From: Ptychodera flava
Taxonomy: Eukaryota; Hemichordata; Enteropneusta; Ptychoderidae
Reading direction: 5' to 3'
DNA: 64,000 nt
NCBI RefSeq assembly: GCF_041260155.1
Contig: NC_091944.1
Location: 14,485,772 to 14,549,771, forward strand
Below, in pieces: positions 1 to 11,900 of the stretch. Numbering within the stretch: position 1 is the stretch's first letter; each line of letters opens with the position of its first letter. The notes beneath the pieces are model-generated. The model made no database searches and was not told the origin of the DNA. It was given only the letters and a program-made list of their open reading frames with translations. The position numbers were made by a program, and so were the translations under genes.

Positions 1-1619
1 TGGAGGACGCCATGTTGCAACAAAAACAACAAACAGTCACATGACATCCATAACCTACCTACTCACTCAGACGTCGAGTGTCAGCTGCTACGGTATTAAT
101 ATCACCAAAGGCAGCCATCATTTTGGCAATTTTTCTGGCTGCCGAAAACCTTTCAGTGTCTTTTTATATATTTTTTCATAAAAAGATATTTTTATGGAAG
201 CTAATTTCAGGACTCTTTTGCCGAGTATGAAAATTGGAAAACATGACTGTCGTAAAGCTGCGTGTGTGCAATTTTAGAATAACATTTTACATCAGTAAAG
301 AAAAAAACCATTAGTAACGGATGCTGCAAAACAGCAGTAGCAACAAAAATATGAATGGATTATCAGCTAAGCAGTTGGTCGAAGAATAAACAGATAAATT
401 ACAAATTTTGAACAGTTGTATGAGTAAATTGGCGCTCCTTACAAACACATATTTTTCATTGCTGAAGATTAAAGTATATTTACGGTAAATTTACCAAGAA
501 TAGCCATGCTATTGATGGTTTTGGTACTCGTGTTTGGAGAGAAGATTCCTTCAAAGCAAAAATCTTACAATCAACATCGAAAAAAAACTCGTTCTCTAAT
601 GAAGACTTGGTGGACTACAAAATCCACAAAGAATGATTAAAATGAGAGGGGGGGGATTTTGCTCGAAATGTTCAAACCTAAGACTGAAGCTTTGTGATTT
701 GTGGCACCCTGACAAATGATAGTTAGCCAAACACGGCTACAGCTGCTTTTGTACCTGTGTGTAATGAGACCTACCCATATCGAAATGATGCTCTTCGATA
801 AAAGTTGTTGACCATGTTCACGAGCAAATGTAAAAGGGAACCCCGAGTAGTATGTCTAAAGCTTGTTCTCCAGGCTCAACTGGTCACGTGATTGAACGCA
901 AATAACACCTACGAGCGCATATCCATCTGTCATTACACGTGTTTGTATGACCGCTTTAAATGCCGATGACGAAACCGCCATGCACATAGCAGTTTTATTA
1001 GCACATTGCCTTGCGTATTTATTTGGAGCCATTCATACATACTAAGGGGCCTATAATGTATTGTTTATTCGTTCCGGGTAAGATTTATATTCAAGATGTG
1101 ACTAACAGACTGTACAAATGAAACCACAAAAATGCATATTCAAAAGATAAAACGACATCTATCGTTTTTTGTCGCATTGGTGTTACGGTGTAGGTTAATC
1201 GGCATGTACAGTGGATATAGAAAAAAAAGGAACCGATAAAATTGTTCATTGGACGGTGAGAACTCACAATAAAAGATAGCAAATTGCAGCAAGCTCTACT
1301 AAAGTTTTTTTTTAAATTTGACTCTACTCGAATACGACGTCTAGGAAAAATTATTTACTCCATGCATGCAGAGTAGGGTCATGTAGTGACAATGTGAGCG
1401 AGTCATATGCATGGTGTTGGGATTAGCGAGCGCACAGCTGTTCCATCGGGCAGGTCAAAGCACCATTGTGATACCGTGTAAGCACCACGTTGCATACTAT
1501 TCAGCCTATGTCGTGATTTGACGAGGAGACGAGATTTTTTTTTCACAGCTCGAGGTCGTAGAGAAACGGTTTGATATTTCGGAAATTGGAACCATAATCT
1601 ATCGCTGATGAAAAACTAT
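1..1619. other. Upstream spacer, no gene recognised
   Basis: I see only short open frames without recognisable domains or splice context, and no repeat with clear ends. A G-run lies near 650. The 3' part probably contains the promoter of the gene at 2124, because a convincing splice donor follows at 1685. Confidence 0.5.
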
Positions 1620-1684
1620 CGGAGAACTTGACAAGGCGAAGCATTCGCAATATTTCGATTCATGGAACATTGAAAGATCTTGAG

Positions 1685-2055
1685 GTAAGTTTACCGAATT
1701 ACAAAGTCACGATAGAGTTCAAGGTGTTACGTCGCACTCCTACAGGTACGTCAGCAGATTCAAGACGTATTTTTTCTTTAAAAAGATTTGAGTTAAGTTA
1801 CATTACTATGAAGAGCCGGTAAATCAAATAACTGCGATATAAATATTATAAATTACAGTGATAACGGGTGTTAACAAACAAAGGTCGCGTGATGCACCAT
1901 CGTTGCCTACGTCATCGGTACTGTTCAAAATAGATGCGGACGATACAATAGTCTAATTTTACCTCTTGGTAAATGCGGTTAGTACAAAGTATCTGGTTGA
2001 GGGATGAGTGTTATTCTGAGGAAAAACTAATATTTTATTCCAACTTTTATTACAG
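1685..2055 (+). other. Predicted intron in the 5' UTR of the FkbM-like gene
   Basis: A strong donor (CTTGAG|GTAAGT) at 1685 and a clean acceptor (TTTTATTACAG) ending at 2055 bracket 371 bases. Joining the flanks gives no frame continuous with the ATG at 2124: an in-frame stop follows the joint. The upstream exon ending at 1684 would therefore be non-coding. This is inferred from splice signals only, and the transcription start is not visible. Confidence 0.45.
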
Positions 2056-2123
2056 ATTTATTTGGTATGATGACAGCCAGTTTGTTCACAATTCCTGATA
2101 AACAATAACATTCACTTTTCACC

Positions 2124-2921
2124 ATGGGGATGAGACGGCTATGGAGACAGGTCACAATATTCTTTGTCGTCGTCTGCTGTCTTTTCATTTTGAACCTGTA
2201 CGGGGAGTACTATCAGCTAAACTTGGACTTGAAACGCGTCAGCGACCTTTCCAGAGAATGGGGGATGCCCTACGATCTGAATTTGATAAACCGACCCCTC
2301 ATAATTTTGCAGACGGAAGGAGTTTTCATCGATGCGGGGTCTGAAAACGGTGACGCTCTTTTAAAGTTCTACAAAGGTAGGGTGTACGAGGATGACCCGA
2401 CGTTTGAGATGACCATGGACTACGATCCTTGGAAATGGAGGGTTTACTCGTTTGAAAGTAACAATAAATACACTCCGCGTTTACTCACACTGGAAGAAAG
2501 ATTCAAATTTTCCTTGTACACTAACATGGCCGTATGGGTACACGACGAGGGGCTGAAGTACCCTATGAACAGGACAGGTGCGCCATCACGCAGTCACAAT
2601 CTCGTTCGTGACGTTAAGTTGGATCCTGGATATATCTCTGCTTACAGCATAGATTTTAGTCAGTGGTTGCGTGGCTATGTCACCAAGAAGGAGTTTGTCG
2701 TCGTAAGACTGAACCTCAGAGGCCTTGAGTACGAAGTGCTGGACAAATTAGTCAGCGATCTGACACTGTGTCTTATTGATCAGTTATTTGTTCACTATTA
2801 CCCAAACAGAGCCATTACGAAAGACATATCTTTAGTGAGAGAGGTACCAAACTGGGTTCTTCGGATGTCTCGAATGGCCGACTGCAACACTGAAATTGTA
2901 GCAGTTAAAGAACACACGTAG
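2124..2921 (+). CDS. FkbM-like methyltransferase-domain protein, type II membrane anchored
   Basis: This is a single open frame of 265 residues with no intron. Residues about 9–26 form a hydrophobic signal anchor (IFFVVVCCLFILNLYG), suggesting a type II Golgi/ER membrane protein with a lumenal catalytic part. A sequon (NRT) lies near residue 150. The body has the order of FkbM-family SAM-dependent methyltransferases: glycine-rich loop FIDAGSENGDALLKF, then WRVYSFESNNKY, and near the C-terminus FSQWLRGYVTKKEFVVVRLN followed by LRGLEYEVLDKL. In typical FkbM proteins the last block reads (V/I)K(I/M)D(I/V)EGxExxVL. Here the conserved D and E are N and R, so activity is doubtful. The substrate is unknown. 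I chose the ATG at 2124 because it opens directly before the anchor. A plausible 5' UTR intron ends at 2055. The gene converges on XRCC5. Confidence 0.7.
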   Translation: MGMRRLWRQVTIFFVVVCCLFILNLYGEYYQLNLDLKRVSDLSREWGMPYDLNLINRPLIILQTEGVFIDAGSENGDALLKFYKGRVYEDDPTFEMTMDYDPWKWRVYSFESNNKYTPRLLTLEERFKFSLYTNMAVWVHDEGLKYPMNRTGAPSRSHNLVRDVKLDPGYISAYSIDFSQWLRGYVTKKEFVVVRLNLRGLEYEVLDKLVSDLTLCLIDQLFVHYYPNRAITKDISLVREVPNWVLRMSRMADCNTEIVAVKEHT

Positions 2922-5904
2922 CGCATATGTTAAGATTTACTTTCCCTGCTTTCTACAAGAGTATAATTTGATTCCAATTGTAGGAGCAACATAGAAATGT
3001 CGGTTGCGATTTGTTTTTTTTTCTTCTTGGAGGAAGAGGCACAGGTGAATAAGGTGCTCAGACTATAAAATTAATATTTCAATGACATATGAAAATAGAT
3101 AATTTCAACAATTGTTATTGTTATCATGTGATGCCTTAAGATTGGTCGAAAATCTTTACACCGGGCAGGTTGGGGCACCCACACGGCATGCCTGTAATGC
3201 CATATGAGTTCGTAAAGTGTGTTCTCTATCGAGATTTTTGCCATTCTTAAAGCACATTACATAATAACAATAATTATTGACATAATTTATTTTTCATTGG
3301 ACTGAAAGATCCGTCACTGGAGGATGCTCTCGGCGTCCCCCGCCGCGCTTACGCAGAGAGCGCCCTCTAGCGACGGATCTTTCAGTCTGATTTTTCACGT
3401 TGCAATGACCAGAACACCCAATTTATTCATGGGTGAGGTAGAGCTGCACTATGCAAATTGCCTTTGACAGAGAAGACTATGTTGCTCTGATTTGTTGCTG
3501 ATGGAAAACCTTATACCACAACACCACCATAAATATATTAACTGTCCCCTCTCCAATCCCTCTGGTGCACAAAGTCCACTGGTCCCTCAATTTTCACGTG
3601 GTTTCCAAGGTGATTTAGCTCTGTCACTACGAAAGAATCACTCTTTATGTATCACAATAGTTCAGTACTTTTATTTCTGAGTCAAAAATGTCTACTGATT
3701 CAAAATTACAAAGAAAAGCTTTTCAAAGATTCAACTATTTTGTAGATTACCAATTATAGTAATATTAACTTATCCTCTCATGAAAATGGATAACAGGCTT
3801 CGAGCTTTGAAATCTCCTTTATCAAAATCAGAACATCAATTGATATGGAGTGACAAAAAAACTATTATGAATATGTCGGCTCGGCATTTGTATTTCATTA
3901 AACAGCTCTGAGTTCTTCATATAGTCAAATAGAAATTGCTTTGCAATTTAACCAGCAGTAACACAATTATCAGTAAAACTGTAACACATTAATTCATAGA
4001 GCAAGACAAAGAATTTTGCAAGCTAGGTAAATTTGGCTGATATTCAAGTAACCCTTTTTCCATGAAAGCTTGGTCCAGGCCATCACTTTCATTGTTGTGA
4101 CCCGACCTGGATACTGGAAAATGGGGCTGAAAGGATAAAATTCTAGTCCCTTCGCCATCAAATTCTGGGACAGTACTATTGATTTCTAGGCAAGGTTGGA
4201 CCTTTACATTATGGATGTAGGGGTGAAAGGGTAAACATAAGACTCTCTCACGGATGAGTTGTTTTTTCATGTTGCCCATAGTTTCTGCGACACTGATACA
4301 GCCAAATGATGAACAGACATGAAAAACACTATTATTGAACGATTTGATTTATCCTACAGACATATGTACACCTTAATTTTTTTTATCAAAATATGTCTAC
4401 TTTAGAGACTTTATGTGATTTCACTTATAATGTAACCTTTGTGGTGGTTTTCCTCCATATTAAAAACTAAAGCTTAATTGTATACATTATATTTCAATTC
4501 AATTCGGTTCTCTTTTTCAAGTTTTTGCCTTCAATGCTATAATCACAGAGAAATGCTATTCTGAAACAATAGACCTCCATTTGTGCCCTTTTTAACATTT
4601 TATCCAAATAAAAAATATTTTACAACTTCCTGAACTGTGTATGCTATGTATTCTGTGACAGCCTCACACCTTGCTGGTTATCAGTTGCTAATTAACAGTT
4701 ATTAACTGTAAAAGCTATTTCACAGTAACTACTGTATGTAATTGACTTACACCTTTGGACAACATAAGTGGATTCAGTTGACAGAGACCACACCCAGCAT
4801 ATTAGTGTATGGCAAATAATTTTACGGTAACCTTTATTTGGATGTAATGTTGAACAAGGTAAAATAGAGAGGTCAAGTTTGTTATGATTGCGTTCCCCTG
4901 CGATAAAAAATGGGACAGAATGTGAAAGTGAATTAAAACTGTTAAGGGGTAAACTCTCAAACCTTGGGCATGAACCCTCCCATTGTGCATGTTAAAGGGG
5001 CAGGTTTTTATCACCTTATCTCTAAGCAAATTGAACAACTTTCAAATGAGAACAAGACTAAAATCACATAAATAGTCAATGCTTAACAACCACTAATGTG
5101 AGAACCAGGGATTAAAGACTGCCCCTTTAATGCTGTACCAATCAGAACTGTCACGTGTAACTTGGATTATTTGCTTTTGGATTAAGCTGATTATCTGCTA
5201 ATACCCTGTTAACAGTTTCTCTTCATCATTTCACATTTGATAATCTCTGAGTGATTAGTCTTTGACGGGGATGGCCATGCAATGTGCATGCAGGACTGTA
5301 TTTGGGCATAGACCCTCAGGTTCTCAAGGGTCTATGATTTTAAGATGGAACAAATACTCTTGTAGACTCATAGACTGTCAATGCCCGTTTTTCAATGGCT
5401 CTATTTCACATACAAAGAAAGTGACCTTCACATGTGAAAAGGGCTTTGTAGAAACTAAGATGATCTTTATATATATTAAATTGTCACCAAGTCTTTGCTT
5501 AATAGTTGTATTATTTTTAGTACCCTGTTTTGGTCAGCACTGGGGGAAATAAGTTTCTAATATTTTACCACTTTGCCTTCTGAAATTTTAGCATTGACAG
5601 TCTTTCATCTCTACACATGTGATGTGAACGATATTACGCACAAAGACAGCTCTGCTGCTTTCAGTAGAACGTGCTGAGTGCTTGTGTTCACCATATTGGA
5701 TTTTGGAATGACTACAGTGTACACTATCTGGGATGATGTGCAGACGTCTCACAAAGGTAACTTCTCATTGGTCGATTTCATTGGACATACACCGGTGTAC
5801 ACCTGGTGCAAGAAATGGTGCAACTGATGAGAATAGGCAATCCAAGATGCTGCACAATGGCCCAACAATTCTTGTAGTTTTCTCTTCATGTGGGATTCTG
5901 GAGC
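2922..5904. other. Convergent spacer / 3' UTRs
   Basis: This lies between the 3' ends of the FkbM-like gene (+) and XRCC5 (–). No coding exon is recognised. Minus-strand AATAAA signals that could end XRCC5 occur at 4833–4838, 3670–3675 and 3287–3292; the first would give a 3' UTR of about 1.07 kb. One compact palindromic repeat (3300–3387) is the only clear structure. Confidence 0.4.
3300..3387. repeat. 88 bp foldback element
   Basis: The ends are a perfect 16 bp inverted repeat (GACTGAAAGATCCGTC at 3300–3315 and its complement at 3372–3387). Pairing continues imperfectly inward (CTGGAGGATGCTCTC against GAGAGCGCCCTCTAG), leaving a short GC-rich loop. It looks like a miniature inverted-repeat element or a fossil hairpin. 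No clear target duplication flanks it. Confidence 0.6.
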
Positions 5905-5919
5905 TCACATCATTGCAAG
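5905..5919 (-). other. XRCC5: XRCC5 terminal coding micro-exon
   Basis: Only LAMM and the stop codon are coded here, after acceptor TTTTCAG. Exon 19 ends in GAAGATCTG before donor GTAAGC, so the joined tail reads PEDLLAMM, aligning with the vertebrate Ku80 terminus (DVDDLLDMI type). The frame match and motif conservation support this five-codon exon, although no alignment could be run. Confidence 0.8.
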
Positions 5920-8900
5920 CTGAAAAGAAAGAAAAATCCTTTTATTTGGGGCATGAAAGAAATATTTGTATAAAGCCTAGCCAAACAAATCCCAGTGATG
6001 TCATCAAATTTGTACTTTCATTAAAGAAGAAAGACTTCCCATTCCACCATAAGTCTGTCATCCTGTGGTACTGGAATCAAAACTGCTACCCCTGGACATT
6101 ACCACTTATCAGTTTAAGCTTAGTTATAAGTAAGGGGGTAATCTGTCCTACAAATGTTTGTCTTTTTAAGTGCGCTTGCTTTCTGGTAAAAAAATCAAAT
6201 TACAACATTTGCCAGCTTACCAGATCTTCAGGTTCGTCATCTTCTTGTACAACAGGTTCATCTTTCGGTTTCTTCTCCTCACCTTCCAAGAACTGTCACA
6301 ACAGAAATTAAAATTCAATCAAATTTCTTGACATGGTACGCCTATTGCTCTACGTATGCACCTATCTATTTAATTCCTTGCAAACCTTTGTTTTTAATTG
6401 AATTTATAATTGATTGAAACAATTACTTTCTGTTTAATCTCATCGGGAGTATGCCTCTATAACATAGTATGACACATTCCCTTACCTTGTATGGTGTAGT
6501 GAGCTAAGTTTATTGGTAAAGGCATGTACAGTGAATTTATCATGTACTTCCTCGGGAAGTATAATATTGCCTGACTGCATCTCCTACAAACGTTCAATGT
6601 TAATTCTGGATGCAAAGAAATAACAACCCAGGCTTCTCTACCCTGTTACATACTTTGACAATACACTCACCTTTTTGGCTTCTTGTTTTGTCACTTTAGT
6701 CTCTGAGGATTCACTGGAATCGATCAGTGTGAGTGATTCTGGAACAATGAGAAGAATAAGCATAGGTCAAAGGTCACAGCTTTCAACAAAATCTTTGGAA
6801 TAATATTTTCTTGAACATATTTCACACTTGTTTTTCGCTGGCTTTTGCACAAAATTGAAGATTTACACTTCAGAAATATTTTCCAGCAAGTATGTTTCTT
6901 ATTTTACAACATAGGGTGTTCTCTGTTGTTTATAAATGCAATAAACTTTACCACAATGTACAAGAAGTTCTGTAGTATTTTCATACAATTTCTTGGTCTA
7001 CTCAATACGTTTTCCTTGAATATCCTTCCTCTACTTGTCACCACTGCTTATTATGTGCGGTACATTGATATTATTGACAATTGAATTCAAGTTCAGATGC
7101 ATCAATCTGTCAACAATAACAATGCACCTCCTACGTACATATATTTAGCTGATTATTTGGGACTTGAACATACAGCACAAACCTGATCATGAAACTGTAG
7201 TTGATGCTCAGGAAAAAAGATACCAAGAGACTGTACAATATTAGTTCCTGCAGCTTGAAAGGATGTAATAGAACGCTGACCATCATGACAAATCTCATCA
7301 GAATCTGAGTTTAACCGCCAAATTATTAAGGGAGTTTTGTACCTTACCTGTGTACATTTTATCCCAGAAATTTGTCTTGTTTTTCTCTGTCAAAGTCTCT
7401 TTGAACTCCTTTAAAAAAGAGTTGAACATGTCTGGCTCACCAAGCTGTGGTACGATAACAAAGCAAAGTCAGGTAAACATTTTGTGTGTAAGATAAAAAC
7501 AAAACTGTAGAGACTATCACTGTAGCAAAGAAATGAACCCTTGAACCACCATGGTTTGGCCCAAACCCAGTGTCATCAAAGGTGAAAGTAGATCCATTCA
7601 CTGGAAATTGGGGATGCACAGGTCAATCAGATATCTACTCTCTACTTGGCTGTACTTGCTGAAAGATGTCGAGTTTGGGCACACTCGCATACCGTAAGAT
7701 CTCAAAATGCAGATAAAGAGTGAAAAAATGTGGCTGATTTTGTTCTTACTCAATCCATCATCCAAAAGGCAAATGCCCGATTACAGGATGAGGTCATGAA
7801 CTTGCCATCCTCCGATAGCGAGTTTGCTATCCTAACCACCACCAAAAGGTGCCTCCTTTTAAGTTGGAATATCACAGTTGATTTCCAATTAATGTTCCAA
7901 ACTGTACGATGACAGAGTTCTAGTCCTTGAAAACAGACCTTGGTTCTTTTAAAGGTTATGCCTACCTTAGCAGATTCCTCTCTGAGTACTTTCAAGCATT
8001 CCATAGCTTTATCATAAAATTGGTCACGGAATGAATCTAATACTAAGGATCTTATCCTTTCCTGCATCTGTTTTGCAGCTGAAAAATATTTAAAAAAAAT
8101 AATAACAGCAACTGTATTTTTCATATCGAGGCAGGCCTTGTAAAAAGGCTTCATTAAATTGGAATATTTAATATGATTCGTAGCATTACGGCATACAATT
8201 TCAAAGAGCCCAAAATGGTAACTACCTGTTTGTTGTCCTGGGGTTTATTACAGTTTTAAAACCATGTGACACATTTTGAAATCAGCTGTGGTAAAGATGT
8301 CACAGTTGAAAATGACCGGTACAGTACTGTAAAATTTTCGGTGATCTGAAGTGTGATCTGAGTGAGCTAGAGTACACAGCTAATACTCATCATCTTTTCA
8401 AAATGAAAGTATAAATCTCATTGAAGTTCATCCGAAGGCAAATGTGCCAAACCTGCATTCAGTGTCTAATGTTCTAATCTGTACACACCATGATTTTGCT
8501 GTGTTTCTGGCCATTTTCATTTGCCATACACAGGTCATTTCCTTACCTTCTGTAAATCTATCTTCATGCTTCTGGCTGATAATTGTTTTGAAATCCTTCA
8601 CTGGATCAACTGTTCCAACCTGATATTTGCACAGGGCAAAAAAAAATATGTCTGCATGAATAATTAAATTCATGAAATAATTTGTCTGTGTACAAAGTAT
8701 GCAATAAGGTAACTTTTTCATTACACTGTCAGAAAATCTTGACAGAAGGAAGTAAAAGTTGACGGAAGGAAGTAAAAGTTGACGCCGCCATACTGGTTTT
8801 CAATTCTAACAGCTCCTCAGTATATAAAACTGAGGAGCTAAAAAACGATCTCATGCAAGAGAGTCTCGGCTGTTACTTGGGGGGGGGGTTCTCACAGTAT

Positions 8901-11900
8901 GGTGATATCAATTTCTTATAAAGTCACTTTAGTCGGCTGCATTTATGAAAAAAAAAGACCTTACCCCAAAAAAATTGCTACAAAAGGTTTCTCAACGGTT
9001 TTTTATAGAGTCAAATGTGCTTAATAACATACTAAAAGTCTACCAAAATCTGACCACCGGAAACGCGTCATTTTCAAGATGGCGTCCAAGATGGCCGCCA
9101 TATACTTAAAATGACCATAACTACTTAAATATTAAACCTAGACTAGTGATGTTTGTGTCTACCACCATGTTTTAGTGGTTTAGGAATCCAACTACCATAT
9201 CTAGATTATAGGCAAGTGGTCATAAGTCCCATAATTTGCATATTTGTACATGTATTAAAAATAATCACTGTCACATTCTTCATCCGGAACATGTTGCTCA
9301 TGTGGATTTTCACAATTTCCAAGGTTAGGTAGTAAAGGGAAAGCAACTCCACACATCGTTCATATTTGGGTTGTTTGCGTTTTGTGTATGAAATTGTATA
9401 TATTATAAGTGTATGTCATGTTTGGCTGTTTTAAGTAAAGTGTTGCTTAGCCATGGCGAGATGTACCCGTAATCTACGTGTCTTGATGTTACTCCACACT
9501 GGAGCGGAGAGACAAGTGTGACACTGCGATCCTTTGGCGCTGCGTTTCGAAAACAGAGTTTTCTTCATCAGTCGCATAAAATTCATTCTTGATTGGTGAG
9601 ACGTGTTAAATGGTTGATTGATTTTATTTGGTAGTATGTTGTTCCACTTATGTTTGGTGTTCAAGTAGGGAAGCTAGAATGTTGGTCTTGATGTGTTTGT
9701 GTAGGTTCGTGTGAATCTGAGTTCGAGCTGTTGTCGCTTTTGTGAAGTCTGGCGCTTATAAGTGTATCGCCCATATTTCTGTTCCTTCTATATGCGATTA
9801 TTGGTTGATTTTGGAACAGGTTTTTTTAGTGTTTCGTCTTTTTCAAGTGCACTTCAGTTTTCTGTCAGGGATTGCTTGATTTTTGTCATTTCGATGTACG
9901 GGCTATATCTTGTTATGAAGACTACTGTATTGTTTGTGGCGTTCTTTCTTTCTTTTTGTTGTTCAAGCTGTCTTTTTCTGCTTTTATGATCTGTTTCTCT
10001 GATAATGCGTTCTATTTCATTTTTAGCTCATAATTGGTATGTACATAAATAACAAAAACAGCTTATATGGTGAGTCGGTGGCGTCTGTGTATCTCTATGT
10101 ATGTATGTAGGTGGGTATGTTAGTGCGGATGTACGTCCGTTAAACACAAAAGCTATCATCTCAGTATTTGGTGTATAGGTAGATGCAGGGGCTGAGATGT
10201 GACGTTGTTCAAATGGACGTCAAAAATGTGCAAATGAGGTAAGAAAAAGGGAAATCCTGCAAATGTGTAGGAGTGGTGGCATGCCAGTGACTGAAACAGG
10301 CTACTCCACTGACCTTGAGTCATTTCCTGTCATTGTTTTTGAACTGTTACATATTAACAGACCTGCTCAAACTAAGAGGGACTAGCTGTTTTTGCTTTGC
10401 ATGTTGCTAAAGTTGACCTCCAGTTCCGAAAGTTTCAGACGTTATTTACTTTTGTCATTCTTGTTTTTCTGGTTTATATATTTCTTGTTGTGTTTCTGGT
10501 TGTACTGTGCAGAAATCATTGTCATAACATCAACGTTGAATTTTCCTGCACTGTACAGATAGAAACAACATTTATTGTTGATCTTTGGTACCCATACTGG
10601 TATGTACCAATTCTGATCAAATGTGACCGACACCGTATAATTGCGGTATTTTTATATTGTCGGTCTTGAAATTTTTCACTAAATTGTGTGACTTTTTTGT
10701 AAAGTCGGTTCCGTTGTTGCATGTTCTGATGTATCGTAATGTTTCACCTTTGATCAGACCTTTGAAAGTTGCTGCCTGATGGTATTTGTTTCTATGTAAG
10801 AACGGGAATGTATCTGTTGGTTTTATGTGTGTCTTGGTGTCGAGAATGTTCTTTTTGTTGTATCGACGACCTTTGTAGATAGTCAGGTCTAAATATGTGA
10901 TTTCTTGAGAGGAGCTTTCAAACGAAAATTTGAAAGTAGGATGCATTTTGTTGATGTTTGATATGAATTTATTGAGTTCGTGTTGTGTTCCAATGAAAAT
11001 CAGGAAAACATCGTCCCTGAACCTCAGCCTGGTCGGCATTTGTTGTTCTCATTTCTATCTCGTGAAATGTAATATCTGCTATTTCCAGCGACGAGGGAGA
11101 CCCCATAGAGTATCCCATATTTGCCGGTATAATTCCTCGTTTAATTCAAATGTGTTGTTTTTTAAGATTATTTTTAGCAGAGCTATCATGTATTTTGTTG
11201 GTGGCTACTTGATTATGTATTGTTTGATGGTCTTTGATAACTGTACAACACCCATTCAATGAACTCAAAATGGATCCCACATACAACTGAGAACTAAAAA
11301 CTAGAAATTTATTTGGAAGCGACAAAATGGCCTATTATATACACACCTATTCGAGACTCAAAAACAACATGGCACATGTAAAACAAATAGCATTGAAAAC
11401 GCTATTGAAGAGCAAGAAGATAACCATAAAACCGTTTGATAAAGGACGGGGGACAGCAGTTTTAAACACTGATGATCACATAAAGAATGCCAACGTCAAC
11501 TTAGCGATCAACGATATATACACAAAATTGGCAACAGATGACACAAACACTACAATAGAAGACATACACAATCTCACAACAGAAATGTACAATGAAAAAC
11601 ACATTGACTATCCCATATTTGAATATTTGAATCAGTCAATAGAGAAATAAGAACACCACTTTGGTACCTTCTACCGAAAATAAATAAAATGCTGCCACCA
11701 GGAACTAAGCTCGTAGGACGGCCAATTATAAGTGGATGCTCCAGTCCAACATTTCACATATCAGAATTCATTGACCACTTTCTCAAACAAATCGTCAAAG
11801 AAACAACCAACATACATCAAAGATACAACAGACTTTATAAGGAAAATTTAGACAATCAAAGTTCCGGCCAATGCAACACTAGTAACACTAGATGTAATTT

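Larger units (their letters stand above)
8930..11240 (-). pseudogene. PLE reverse transcriptase, 5'-truncated left copy
   Basis: Read on the minus strand. The longest intact stretch (11039 to 10617) begins at [14 protein letters not shown] and runs through [20 protein letters not shown]. The frame is then lost. The copy is interrupted by about 625 bp of foreign sequence near 10024–10649, which the right copy lacks. Its 5' part, including the IKPxDKG motif, is absent. Confidence 0.75.

Noticed and set aside
2141..2344. Second frame overlapping the FkbM-like gene
   Set aside because: It is a shadow of the longer frame and has no recognisable motif.
8811..8839. Hairpin as a possible tiny mobile palindrome like those at 42720
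   Set aside because: No flanking direct repeat, and the sequence is unrelated.
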